This document shows positions 21,527-32,699 of a DNA stretch of 48,714 bases, one piece after another. A program made the translations under genes and the position numbers. The DNA is taken from assembly GCA_003833135.1 (NCBI GenBank), contig QZLH01000338.1, forward strand, positions 16,005 to 64,718, read 5' to 3'. Below the pieces are notes generated by a model, which was given only the letters and a program-made list of their open reading frames with translations, had not been told where the DNA came from and ran no database searches. The DNA comes from Oehlia diaphana (lineage: Eukaryota; Glomeromycota; Glomeromycetes; Glomerales; Glomeraceae). Position 1 is the first letter of the stretch. The number at the start of each line of letters is the position of its first letter.

Positions 21527-21689
21527 TATATATATACTGATTAGAATTAAGCTTAACACTATTATGTAAAAGTGCATAATTTCTAAATTCTGGTAGAATA
21601 TACATATGTATAATATATACATTAAGAACTAAAATTCCATATATTAGATATGATATTTTTTTTAGGTTAATATTATAAACCTATAATAT

Positions 21690-21965
21690 TACAAAATTTA
21701 TTGAAATGCAGATTTGTGCAAATTTGCAAGTAATATTTACCACTATTTTTACACAGATTTGCAATTCTACGAGAAAAATTTGAAGGAAAAAATCTAATAA
21801 AAATTGCACAAAATTTTAAAAAATAAAGTTTTACAAAATCTTCAAAAATTAAAAATTCAAAACAAAATTCTGCAATAAAGTTTTGCAAAGAAATTCAAAA
21901 TAAATTCTGCAAAAAAATTTAAAAATGAAGTTCTGCAAAATTCTCAAAAAATAAAAATTCACTGA
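21690..21965. repeat. degenerate tandem repeat of TTCTGCAAA-type words
   Basis: Words such as AAATTCTGCAA, GTTTTGCAAA and TTTTACAAAA recur every 25-40 bases with drift. It is low-complexity sequence with no gene. The following stretch to 22399 is AT-rich and empty. Confidence 0.5.
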
Positions 21966-22399
21966 TCATCGCAATCATTATATATTGTATTTTTTAATAT
22001 ATTTTTATTTACAAATAAATTTGTCAAATAAAATTGCAAAATTTTAAATATAACTAAATAAATTTATAAAGTCAAAGAATTTCAAATATAATTAACTGAA
22101 ATTAATGAAATATAATAATATAAATTAAGAAAAAAAATTTAGTATATAGCAACTTATTAAAATATAATCATTCTTTAAATGTATTTTAATAACATTAAAT
22201 AGTATATGTATCTAAAGTATTCATCTAAAATTTAAAGAACTTCAAAGAATACCTTTGAAATTCTTTTTAGATATCATCTAAAAAGTTATAAATCTATAAA
22301 AAAAAAAGAAAAAAGTAGTTTTGTTAAAAAAATAAATTTATTAAAAATAAAAATTTAAAGAGCTTTAAAGAATCTTTTGAAATTTTATTCAAGAAGTAT

Positions 22400-22602
22400 A
22401 GGATTCTGCTTACTTATAAGATAGATTACCACCAGGTTTAAGGTAAAGTTTTTTGCTATAAAAGAAAATTTTATGTTACATTGTTATGATTTTTTTTTTT
22501 TTTAGCTAATTAACCAATAGATTTTAAGAAAAAAATAAGGTAAAAATTATTAGTAAAGGTTAATTTTCTACAGTAATCTTTATTATAAGTAAGCAGATTC
22601 TA
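22400..22602. mobile_element. MITE family 1, copy B
   Basis: The left end GGATTCTGCTTACTTATAAG and the right end, reading in reverse complement GAATCTGCTTACTTATAATA, are inverted repeats that both run on to GATTAC. The inside shares GCTAATTAACCAATAGATTT with copy A at 16914-17131. TA flanks both ends, which would fit a Tc1/mariner-mobilised element, but TA is common here. Confidence 0.7.
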
Positions 22603-22856
22603 AAAACATTCAGAAAGCTATAAATCTACAAAAAAAGAATATTTTAGTAAAGTTTTATTAGAAAAATAATTAAAATACTTGAAGCTTTAAAAAAAAATAA
22701 ACCTTTTCAAAACTTACTATTTTAAAGGTTCCAAACTTCCAATTCTATAAAAAGTAGAAAAAATTTATTTATCACCTAGAGTAATAAATATTATATATTG
22801 TCTTAATAAAATCACATGATTTATGATAATTTTATTAGAGTTCCGAATGAATCAGG

Positions 22857-23330
22857 TCAGGTCAGATTATATCAGATTATCTGTTTAACCTGACTTGAAC
22901 TGAAACCTAAAAAATTTCAGAATTTTTATTAAAATATCAAAAAAAAAATGGTATAAAAATATTGCAATCCACTTTTTTATATTAAATCGTATAAAAAGGT
23001 GAATCACAATACTGAACTAACTTTTTTATATAAAATCAATATAAAAATATAAATTCTAATACTGTGATTTACTTTTTATATATAAAATCAATATAAAAAT
23101 ATGAATTCTAATACCACAATTCACTTTTATATATAAAATCAATATAAAAATATAAATTCTGATACTGTGATTTACTTTTTATATATAAAATCATAGTTTC
23201 AGGTCAACAGGTCATTTAAGTTATATTGATGTTATAACCTGAACTGATACTGAATTGAAATTGCTAAACCTGACCTGATAAATTCAGATCAACCTGTCAG
23301 ATTACCTAAATTTGGTCAACCTGTTTGTAA
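22857..23330. repeat. tandem array of about 51-base units, flanked by CAGGTCA word repeats
   Basis: At 22965-23195, four to five units of about 50-52 bases contain TATATAAAATCAATATAAAA and CTAATACTGTGATTTACTTT with variants. On both sides (22857-22925 and 23196-23330) words such as CAGGTCAG, CCTGACC and TGAACTGA recur in both orientations, so the array sits inside a larger foldback. It is non-coding. Confidence 0.6.
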
Positions 23331-23424
23331 TTCTAATTTTTATATAAGATTATTTAAATATATTATTTATACATTATCTATACATTATCACTATACATTT
23401 TCTATATTATTTAATAAATAATTA

Positions 23425-23640
23425 ATCATACTTTACAATTTCTTTACTAGGACATTTAGAAGTATAATGTCACATCTTATAACATATATCATATTTACAT
23501 TCTTCAGTATTACCATTTACTTCAATATCTCTTTTTTCATAGTATATTTTATCCATTTAACTTCCACTTTATTTTCTTCATTAAAAGCTTTTAGCCATTT
23601 GTTAGGAGCACTATTATCAGTTATATCAGGATTCTAAGAA
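23425..23640 (-). pseudogene. zinc-knuckle transposon fragment
   Basis: The minus strand reads SAPNKWLKAFNEENKVEVKW and then EECKYDICYKM*HYTSKCPS, a CCHC zinc knuckle with a stop in the middle. Such knuckles end MULE transposases and similar proteins. It is short and broken; the family is uncertain. Confidence 0.45.
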
Positions 23641-24628
23641 AATATAAAATATTAATAATTGCATTAGCAAATGCAAAATAATAAATAACAACATTGTAAA
23701 ATATACATACCATTTATTATTACTAATATTCTCATAACTATGATTTATACTTAAAATCTTGCAGATTGATCTGATCAAATTAAATTAAATGTAAAATTAG
23801 TTAAAATTCAATATAATTGTCAATATATTCACATCCTAATTCTATATTCTAATTCTAATTCTAATCCTATATGTCCAATATTGGACAATTAAACAATTTG
23901 ATGTCTTAGATATCTGTCCAAAACTCTGTTTAAAACCTGTTCAAAACCAAAAACCTTTTTTATAGGACAAGTTTTGAACAGATCATATAATTATTAAATT
24001 AATTCAGGCTAAAATTTTAACTAATTCTGGTAAATATTATATAAAATAAATGTTAATTACAAATTTATATTAGTATTATTAAATTTAAGCCATTATTTAA
24101 TAATTATTTATTATTAAAGCTCTATATGAGTCAACTTGCAAGACAAAAGTACTTTAAAAATATATTACTAGCTTATGAGCCAATTTACAAGCTAATATAT
24201 TTTTAAAGTATTTTTAGCTAGTGTTGTTAAGTCCAAGTCAAGCTGAACTGGGCTGAACTGAGCTGATAGGGTCAATTCAGCTTGACTTTTAGCTTAAAGC
24301 TGAATTGGTTCAGTCCGACTTGATAATTTCAAGTCGCGACTTGGTTTGACTTGAGTTGCAGCGGGTTGATGGAACTGATGGGGCTGATGGGATATAAATC
24401 CTAATTTCAGCCAGATTTAAATGATCTACATATAAATTTCCTTTTTTGGAATATCATATAACCCAAAATTTTAATTTTCGTAAAAAATAAAATTGCCTTT
24501 TTGGGGGGCCCGTTAAAGCGGGTTAGAATCACGTGATTTAATATTATTATAATTTGATAAATTTTTTATAAACTAAAATTAAAGTGAACTTGAAAATCAT
24601 TAAATAAGTGTATTTCGGCCTGCTCTGC
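23641..24628. repeat. non-coding repeat-rich stretch with CTGAACTG words
   Basis: It contains an ATTCTA simple repeat (23850-23870), a short inverted pair around CCAATATTGG (23877-23886), and, at 24225-24380, many GCTGAACTG/CAAGTC-type words in both orientations. No gene is visible. The stretch ends at a single N (24629). Confidence 0.45.
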
Positions 24629-24629
24629 N

Positions 24630-24960
24630 TTTTTTTCAAAAATTCTCACATTATGTGATATTATTTGGTGAAATATGTATATTATTTGTAAAAAATTGCT
24701 TTATCCACCATTAAAATGTGAATTTATTTTTAATAACAAGGTAGTTAACATTACATAATGATGATTAGAACCTTTGGAAAAACTGGTATTTTACTGAAAA
24801 CTTTGGAAAAAACTTGTATTTTACTGCAGATTATGTATTTCAATACAAGAAGATTCAAATTATGTGATTTTATGATGTGATTAATTAAAATTATGTATTT
24901 ATCGCATAATTATTTATTTTATGTGATATTATACAATCACATAAAATCATCGTCCCTGAT
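24630..24960. mobile_element. MITE family 2, truncated copy at a contig join
   Basis: Repeats 21198-21526 with roughly 10 differences in 331 bases, in the same orientation, including the terminal CATCGTCCCTGAT. Its left end is cut exactly at the single N at 24629, so the missing left part is an assembly break and not a biological end. Confidence 0.8.
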
Positions 24961-26611
24961 CTGTGTAGATAAATTTGGATATTAACTTCTATATGAAAGT
25001 GTAATTTAAAAATATTAGTGAAACAATTATTATAAAATTATTTTATTATATAAATTTACATGTAATATATTATCTATTGAAAAAAAAATTAATTTTCACC
25101 ATTATAGAAAAAATGATTAAAACTGGCCAAAAATAAAAATAAAAGTGAAAAGAGATTTATTGCTAAAACTGCTAATTTATTTAAAAAAAGCTTTCATAAA
25201 TGTTATTATATTAAGATATAAAACAACACTTTTACACTCTTTTAATCATTGTTCTCATAATTTGCAACATTAAATTGGATAAGTTACACTTAATAAATAT
25301 TTGTACAGATATTTATGAATATTGTAATTTTTTATCTGTCACCTAAAATTGATATTCAGATATCTATGTATCTGCACAGATATCCGGATTTTGTATCCAT
25401 AGATCAGACCACTATTTTTCATATTATCTATTATATTTTAAAAATAGATATTTTGAAATAAAAGTGAACTGCTATAAAAAAAAAATAACCATATATAATT
25501 ATTAAAAATATATGAAAACATATAAAAAAAAAGTATTTTCTTTATATAGAATTAATCATTTATGAAATTATTAATTTTAATATAAATTTTAGTATTCAAA
25601 AAAACTTTAAGTTTGCAATATTTAAAAATTTGCATAAATATTCTGTTATTTTTAGTAATAAAATATATAAATATATATATTTATTATATAATAAATAAAT
25701 TAGTAATAAATTATATTTATAATTAATAAAAGTATTTTATAATTTATTATATCTGTAATATATCACACTATTTTTGTCATCTATATCACATCTTCCTTTT
25801 TTACATTTTAATTAAATATCACATATTTTAACATGTTTTCAGATATAATAAAAATAAAATATTTTGTTTAAATTAAAAATTAAATTTTTTTTTTTTTTGA
25901 TTTTTTTTCTTTTTTATTATTTACAGTATATATATATATATATATCAATTTATAAAAAGTATTTAAATAGTATTTTTCAAAAATATTAATTTACATTTTT
26001 TATTATTATTTAATAAAAATAGAAATATAATATTATTTAATCTTAATTTTATAAAAATTTAAAAAACTTTATTCTATACTTTTAGGTAAAATTTTTTTAA
26101 CTAATAATATTTAATTATATTATTTATATAATATTAATTTTAATTAATAAAAATGCATAATGTTGTGTTATATAAAATTTTATTTAGTTTTTTTTACCTT
26201 TTAAAATATTACCTAATATTTATTATGTTTTTAAATTAAAAAAGTTTATTTTTTTTTACATTTATGAATTTATTAAAATAATTGAAGTAATACATAATAA
26301 AATTAAAAAACTATCCAATTAGATTAATATTTATAAATTGCTCATTATATTATTAAAATACTTCATGTATACAATTAAAAGATCTATTATACTAAACAGA
26401 TAATATATGTATAATAAATTTTTTAAGCTAAAAGAAGAATTTTACTTATTATTAAATTAGATTATCATATAACATAAGATAAGATTTATATATAAAATTT
26501 TTTAAAGATTCTACTATAAAAGAAATTTTTATATTATATATTTACATTATTATTATATATAAGGTTACCTGCTTAAATTTCTTTAAAATTTTACGATTAG
26601 TTTCATTAAGG
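24961..26611. other. very AT-rich desert
   Basis: Almost pure A/T with homopolymers and a TA tract near 25928-25945. The segment 26450-26575 resembles a worn copy of MITE family 1 (AAAAGATTCTACTATAAAAG and neighbours). No coding potential was seen on either strand. Confidence 0.45.
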
Positions 26612-26766
26612 CCATTACAGCCTGCGATTACTCAGTACCGATGGTACAGTTGTGAATCTCCAAGTGGTATAGTAGTGATCATCTGGATAGAAGGCACCAA
26701 AGGAGTGCAGGCTCATCCCTTAAGGCAGCTACCAAACCACCAGGAGTATTGCCAACCAGCACCCAA
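26612..26766 (+). repeat. GC-richer island, candidate tRNA-derived SINE
   Basis: The island stands out from surrounding AT desert. AGTGGTATAGTAGTG at 26663-26677 resembles an RNA polymerase III box A, and CAGGCTCATCCC at 26708-26719 resembles box B. The spacing of about 30 bases between them is normal for tRNA genes and SINE heads. I could not fold a full tRNA cloverleaf, so a functional tRNA is not claimed. It could also be a fragment of another repeat. Confidence 0.35.
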
Positions 26767-26769
26767 AAT

Positions 26770-27730
26770 TTTACTATAGATTTATTATAGTTTTGGTAGA
26801 GTTTTAGCAGTTTCAGCATTTATAATAAGTTTTAGCAGTTTGTTTTTCTTCAGAGTTTTGCCAGTTTTTTAATATAACTTTAATATAGTTTCAACAGAAT
26901 TTTGCTTAACAGTAAAATACTATCTTATTTAAACTTCTAGGTTTTGGCAAACAATCTTAATTATATATATTACTCAAATTATTTTGGGCTGCTGTAATTA
27001 TAAGTAAAATCCCAAATTCAATTATGGTATCCCAATTATTTTAGTATTTTATATAGTAAATTATATATAAATTAAATAAATTATGGCATTTCAAATTATA
27101 ATTATAATATTCTAAAATAATTTGGGTAACATGTATAATTATTATAATTTTTTTTCTTTTTAATTAATTAACCAATAAAATTTAAGAAAATCCTAAAGTA
27201 AGGTTTCATATGAAAGTGTTTCTTTACAAAGATAATTATTAGACCTACTATACTGCAATCAATTTTTCATTATTTTTATTAGTTCTTTTGTTAATAAAAG
27301 CTCATTAAATTTGTTATAAAATATTTTAAATAATAAAATTTTTATATTTTAATGATTATATAATAAGCTATTATTAAATATTTTTATTTATTATAATTAT
27401 TTATTACTTGATTTTTTTAAATTCGCAAATATTGCAAATATTTTATTATATATTAATGGTTTTTTCTATACATCTGCATAAAGTGCAAGGGCGTATAAAT
27501 TATATATACTGTAAAAATTTTAAACTCTTATTATTTTTACACATGCATAAAAATATAATAAATTTATTAGAAATTATAGCAATATTAATTTGTGTGCATT
27601 CATTTAATACTTTATAAATTTTATTGTAAACAATTATAATAATATATTAATAAATAAATACTATACTTTATATTTACAAAATAAAAAAATAATTGAGTTA
27701 GTATTTTAAAATTTTGAATTTTAATTAAAC
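26770..27730. other. low-complexity stretch with a MITE family 1 remnant
   Basis: The words GTTTTAGCAG and TTTTGCCAG recur at 26790-26910. At 27120-27230 a partial copy of MITE family 1 is seen by TTAATTAACCAATAAAATTT and GGTTTCATATGAAAGTG, shared with 17040-17095. No supported gene. Confidence 0.45.
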
Positions 27731-27776
27731 TAACCTAATCCTAACCCTAACCTTAATCCTAACCCTAACATTAATC
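27731..27776. repeat. interstitial telomere-like repeat (CCCTAA variants)
   Basis: About seven units of CCTAA(C/T)(C/-) occur in a row, including the exact CCTAACCCTAACCTTAATCC. This is the C-rich strand of the TTAGGG telomere repeat used by many fungi. The units are impure and the tract is internal to the sequence. Confidence 0.65.
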
Positions 27777-27834
27777 TGATTCCTAATTTAATATTACAAA
27801 TCTAATGATTTAATACTTCATTATTCCTTTTCTT

Positions 27835-30440
27835 TCAATTTAGATTCATTGAAAATGTAGCATGATTATAACCATTTCTATTACATAAACTACATTTTTA
27901 ATCTGTTAGAATTTCATTAAACTAAGTTGAAGTTTGTAAAGGTTCTTTAAATCTTGCAGTTTCAGATGGTCATCCTTTAGAATGTCTGATTATAAAATTT
28001 TCAATAGTTCTATTATTTTCTTGGTCTATTTCTTTGTCTATAATTTGATGTTGATCACTATATATATCTATATATTATAAATTTATTGCTTCCTGATTTT
28101 TTTTGTCAATATATTTCTCAAGTAAAGCAATAAAGAATTCATCATAACTCTTGCAAGCAATCTGTTTGATTTGATTGGTCAGCCCTTGTACATCAACAAA
28201 TATAGATATTGCTCTTTAAGAAAAGTATATTAATTAATATTAAATTTAAAAACTTTATCTGTTAAATTAGAAAAATTAGATATGGTATTAAGAGCTAAAA
28301 ATTAAGCACTTAATTCACTTTTAAATTTCATAGCAGAATAAAAAGATTGCTTTCTAAAATCTAATTGATTTAAAATAAACCAGTATTGATTAAGAAATTC
28401 AATATGAAATTGTATATCTAAAGTTTGTAACATTACATCAAAATAATGTCTACAAATCATTCTGCAGGTTACTAGAGATATACATGAACATTTGTATATT
28501 TCATTATTAAAAAAATAACTAAGTGATGTACTTTAAAAAAAGTCAAATAATTAACATTCTAAAGACATTTAATAGTTATTTTATTATATAATGATAAAAG
28601 GTTTTGAAATATAACTTGTCTTATTTCTCAGTTTTCAATAAAATCAGAAGAAAAGGATCAATTCTAAAAATTTAATTTGGTAAATAAAATGTGATTAGAT
28701 AAGTATATTTCAAATAAATATCTATTATCATGCTTTGAAATTTTTAATCTTTAAATCTCCATTAATAATACAAAATTAATCTTAAAATTTTGCATCATAA
28801 CTAAATGGCAATTCCATTTCATTGTAATAAATTTACTAAATTAGGATTGTAATAAATTTTTTAAGTTCACTAATTATATCACTAAAAGCATTTAATGCAA
28901 TAGTTGTAAATTGGATAAATAAAAGAGTATTATGCCAGTTCATATAATTTTGATTATAGTCTTGCTCCTCTTCTAATCGTTTCTTAATTGCAAGAAATAC
29001 ATCTACTAGTGTGCTATTTGAATTGTGCAAAAGACGTTTAAAGGTACCATTAACTAATTCACTACATGATGTAGTTTATATATCTATTATTAAAATATTA
29101 GTATTAAATACATGTGTCCAAGAAGTTTTTGATAAGTAAAGAACTTTCTTAAGATAACTAACTGCATTTGGATAGTTAGCAAGTAAATCTTGCCAATGTT
29201 TTTCAAATACTTTTTATTCTAAACTATTTTGTCATTCATAAAAATCATTTTTAAATTGGTTAAATGATCTATCAAGTTTTAATTTCAAACGTAATGATAA
29301 ATTTTGTCCAATATACTAAATACAGTGAATTGCAAATGTAAAAGAATATTTTAATTGAATTGCTATATCTATACTAGAATCAGCATCTATTACAAATACT
29401 TTTGGCATTAATTTTGTTGCATTTATTGTATATTGTAGAATCCAACTGTATACTTTCTTAGTTTTCTGATCTATTAATGTTTAAGCTATAATTTGTGACT
29501 TCATATTATTATCAATTACTACAAAAAATGAAAGAGATATATCATAACAATTTATTTTTAAGGTATTATTATTAAGAATTACATTACTATATAAACATCA
29601 AGTTTCTTGTTATTTAAAACTCATTTAAAAAAGCTTTATCAATGTATTAGTTTTATAGTCCTAATCTTTATAAATTATCCAACATATTTAGAATCTTATG
29701 TAATATAAATTTTCTTTTTAGGTAATTTAGGATTATATGCATAATGCCAGTTAGAACTATACATGTAATATCTAACAGACGTCTGAGAGTGAATTATCTT
29801 TACGTTTTCAAGGTATTAAAAACTTGTGAAATATTACTACCATATGTATTATTATTCTTGTAAATTACTTTGTAAAGGTTTTGATTATAAACTTTTCTGT
29901 TATATTTAATTTTTAATATATGTTTAATTGTTAATAATTTTAAATACTTATATATAGACATCCATTAAATATCTTTTAACATAGGCTTTATAAAAGCCTT
30001 AGATGCTTCAAAATAACATGCAGAAATATCAAAAATCAAAGAGTTAGGATTATTTTTTATTGGTCTAGAAAGATTAACATACCACTTACAATTTGTATAA
30101 TATGATTTTATTTGTTTATTTAGCTTAATATTAGAAATTTTTTTACAATGGGAGTCTTCACAAAAAACGTGATTGAGATTGAGATTAAAATTTAATATAA
30201 AATTTCAATCTTACTAATATATTAAGATTGAAAATTCTATATGAAATCTCAATCTCAATCTCAATCACATTTTTTGTGAAGGCCTCCAATGATACATAAT
30301 TGTTTATTTTTTTGTTTAGATTACACTTTTTCTGATCTTTCTTTATAAACAAAAGAATCTTGTTGATGAGCCTATTATTTAATATATTGAAAAGCTATCT
30401 TTCAAGAGGAAAATGTTAATTTAATAACTAATATTAAAGT
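27835..30440 (-). pseudogene. Mutator-like (FAR1/MULE) transposase pseudogene
   Basis: Read from right to left the parts of a FAR1-type MULE transposase appear in order, with many stops. FAR1-like zinc region: KIAFQYIK, HQQDSFVYKERSEKV, then after a nested MITE NCKWYVNLSRPIKNNP and KAFIKPMLKDI (29950-30400). MULE catalytic domain: INCYDISLSFFVVIDNN (first Asp) and MPKVFVIDADSSIDIAIQ (second Asp) at about 29385-29560. The middle is HNSNSTLVDVFLAIKKRLEE (about 28965-29030). A SWIM zinc finger is seen as CSCISLVTC...CRHYFDVM (about 28430-28500). The C-terminal zinc knuckle region is PSETARFKEPLQTS and KCSLCNRNGYNHATF (27840-27990). It cannot be active, but elements of this class could have mobilised the 9-base-duplication MITE at 18013. 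Confidence 0.8.
30146..30292. mobile_element. hairpin MITE nested in the MULE pseudogene
   Basis: An almost complete palindrome of about 136 bases. The left arm GGAGTCTTCACAAAAAACGT continues with repeated GAGATT units; the right arm in reverse complement reads GAGGCCTTCACAAAAAATGT and the same repeats. The centre is near 30215. CAATG lies on both sides (30146-30150 and 30287-30291) and looks like the target duplication. It splits the FAR1 zinc region of the surrounding pseudogene. Confidence 0.8.
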
Positions 30441-31385
30441 TGAACTACTTATATCATAAAAATAAAGATCATTATTTTCATCAAGGTTTACTCTTAAACT
30501 TAATTATAAGGGTTTTCTTTTTTTTGTAAAATGTGTATTTTTTTTTATTTTTTAATCTTTAGGTTTTTGCTTATTTTCTAATTTTTATTCTTTACTAACT
30601 ATTTTTTCTTTACTCCTGCTCTTTGACTTAATATATTTTACTTTTCTATTACAAATTTTACTTTTTAACTTTATAGGTTTCATTATCATTTCATTTTTTA
30701 ATTTTTTATATAAGTTTCATTCTTAATTCTTATAGTTATATTTTTTTGTTTATTTTGTTATTGTTATGTATTTTTTTGTATATATATACTATAATTACTA
30801 GTCCTGTTAAAAATAAATAAAGTATGAATTTGATAATTAATAAACTTTAAATATTTAAACTATTATAGTTCAAAAAAAATTTGCAAATAAAAGTATTGCA
30901 AATTTTTAACAAAAATAATTAAAATTAATCAATTAAAATTGATTGGTGTAAAATATAAAATTTTTAGAGAGGAGGTAATTTAACTTGGATTATTTAACCT
31001 AGGGGCAAATTAGCAAAACTCTAATATTATATTAAACTATTTTTTAATATTAATGTATAATATTATATTAAAATTAATTTATAATGCTAATATTAAATTA
31101 AACAATTTTTATTTAAATTTTCTAAACTCTTCAAAATTCTATTTTTAAAAAAATTTTTTGATTTATTTAATTTCTTTTAGTATTTTTTTGATTTATATTT
31201 ATTTTTTTAAAGATTTGTATATTAATTTTTTTTTTTTGATATTTTATTAAATTATATAAAATTACGCTTTAAATTATATAATTATTATATATTATAGGTT
31301 TTAATATCCTTTATATACTGTATATTGTGGGCCATAGTACCCTTTTATATATAGTACTCCTCTTGAAAAATTTTATAAAATTATA
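30441..31385. other. AT-rich desert
   Basis: T-rich and A-rich tracts, with no supported coding sequence, RNA gene or clear repeat boundary. The words ATAGTACCC and TAGTACTCC near 31333-31362 may be the edge of the following foldback element. Confidence 0.4.
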
Positions 31386-31582
31386 TAGTATCTTAGGGGG
31401 TATTTTACATTTATCTCGTGATCCAGTAATTAGATTTATATGATCTTTTTTTTATTTAATTAATAGCTCTCATTGAGCTCTTTAAAATAAAAAAAAGATT
31501 GTTCAAATAGGACTAATAGATCATGAGATATTTGCAAAAAATGGAATTTTTAAGCTGATATCCAGGATACTATAGTCTGTGA
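31386..31582. mobile_element. foldback MITE (family shared with 15950-16095)
   Basis: A full-length imperfect palindrome. The left arm runs ATAGTATC, GTATTTTACATTTATCTCGT, GATCCAGTAAT and GATCTTTTTTTTAT; the right arm mirrors it (AAAAAAAAGATTGTTC, ATAGATCATGAGATATTTGC, GATACTATAG). The centre is AGCTCTCATTGAGCT. The copy at 15950-16095 has the same centre and arms. It is non-coding. Confidence 0.65.
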
Positions 31583-32699
31583 TATATGGTATATCATTAG
31601 ACAAATTTTAGGCAGATCTTAATAGTCGCTTAAAAATTTTTTAGTTGTATTGCTATTGGTAATAATGATATAATCATTTAAGTAATAAGTTAACTTTTTC
31701 TTTAGAGAAGTAGTTTTATTTTATAATACTTAATTCTTATATCTTTTTTATTTTTCTTATTATTATAAATTTAGTATATATAAATAAGCATAATTATATT
31801 AAGATAAAATCACATCTATAATAAATTAATAAAAAAAAAGTAATAATATTCTTTATATATTTATTAAATATTTTCAAAAAGAAGTTACATTTTTTGTTAA
31901 TTTTATTATTTAAATAATTCAACAAATATTTTAGGTATAATATATAATAATATATTAATACTTTAATTATTTATAAATTTGTAAAAATTTTAAAGTTAAA
32001 CTTTCAAAATTTATAAAATACTTATATTATAGTCCATAATATATAATATATAATATTATATATGTTATTAATTCTAATTCTTATATTATTTTAAAATTAT
32101 ATAAGATTATATTACATAATAGTTGTATTTACTAATATCTTATAAAATTTTTATTTTCAATAATACTTGTAATTTTATTATATTTAATAATTTGAATTTA
32201 TACTATAATACCTTTTTTTAGTTATTTTTATAAGTATAATCCATATTATCATTTTTTTAAAAAATTTCTTTATGTAATTTATTGAAAAAAAATTATTTAA
32301 CTTGATTACATATAATTTAATTAACTAAATTTTACTTTAGATTAAATCAATATATTAAAATAAAAAAAAAATTTTTAAATAAAAAATATTAGATTTAATA
32401 TTTTGTTAAATAAAAATTTAAAACCATTTTTTTTTTAATTAAAAATCTTAAATTCAATAATGTTTTTAAGTATAAAATCTTGATTTTTGCTAAAAATTTG
32501 ACATCAACTAAATAATTTAACAGATCTTTAAATCTGTTAAATTATCTAGTTAAAGTAAAATTAAATAAACTGGTGTCCTAAATAAATCATTTTTTTTTTT
32601 TTGGTTTTTAAACATAACTTTTTATTATACAAAAAAAATACTTTAACTAATTTTCTTTTGAAAAAAATATTCATTAATTTTTATTTTTTGATACTATCT
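31583..32699. other. AT-rich desert
   Basis: No supported feature. It includes a short inverted pair around 32510-32550 (TAAATAATTTAACAGATC / GATTT-AACAGATTTA type) and several A/T homopolymers. Confidence 0.4.

Noticed and set aside
22965..23195. CRISPR-like array
   Set aside because: The units are directly tandem with no unique spacers, and the organism is a eukaryote.
26612..26766. A functional tRNA gene
   Set aside because: The promoter-like boxes are present but no full set of cloverleaf stems or a clear anticodon arm could be drawn.
27408..27617. Open frame with HLHKVQG, similar to helicase motifs of Helitron/Pif1 proteins
   Set aside because: Only one short motif matches; no other helicase motif is found nearby in any frame, and the rest is AT-driven low complexity.
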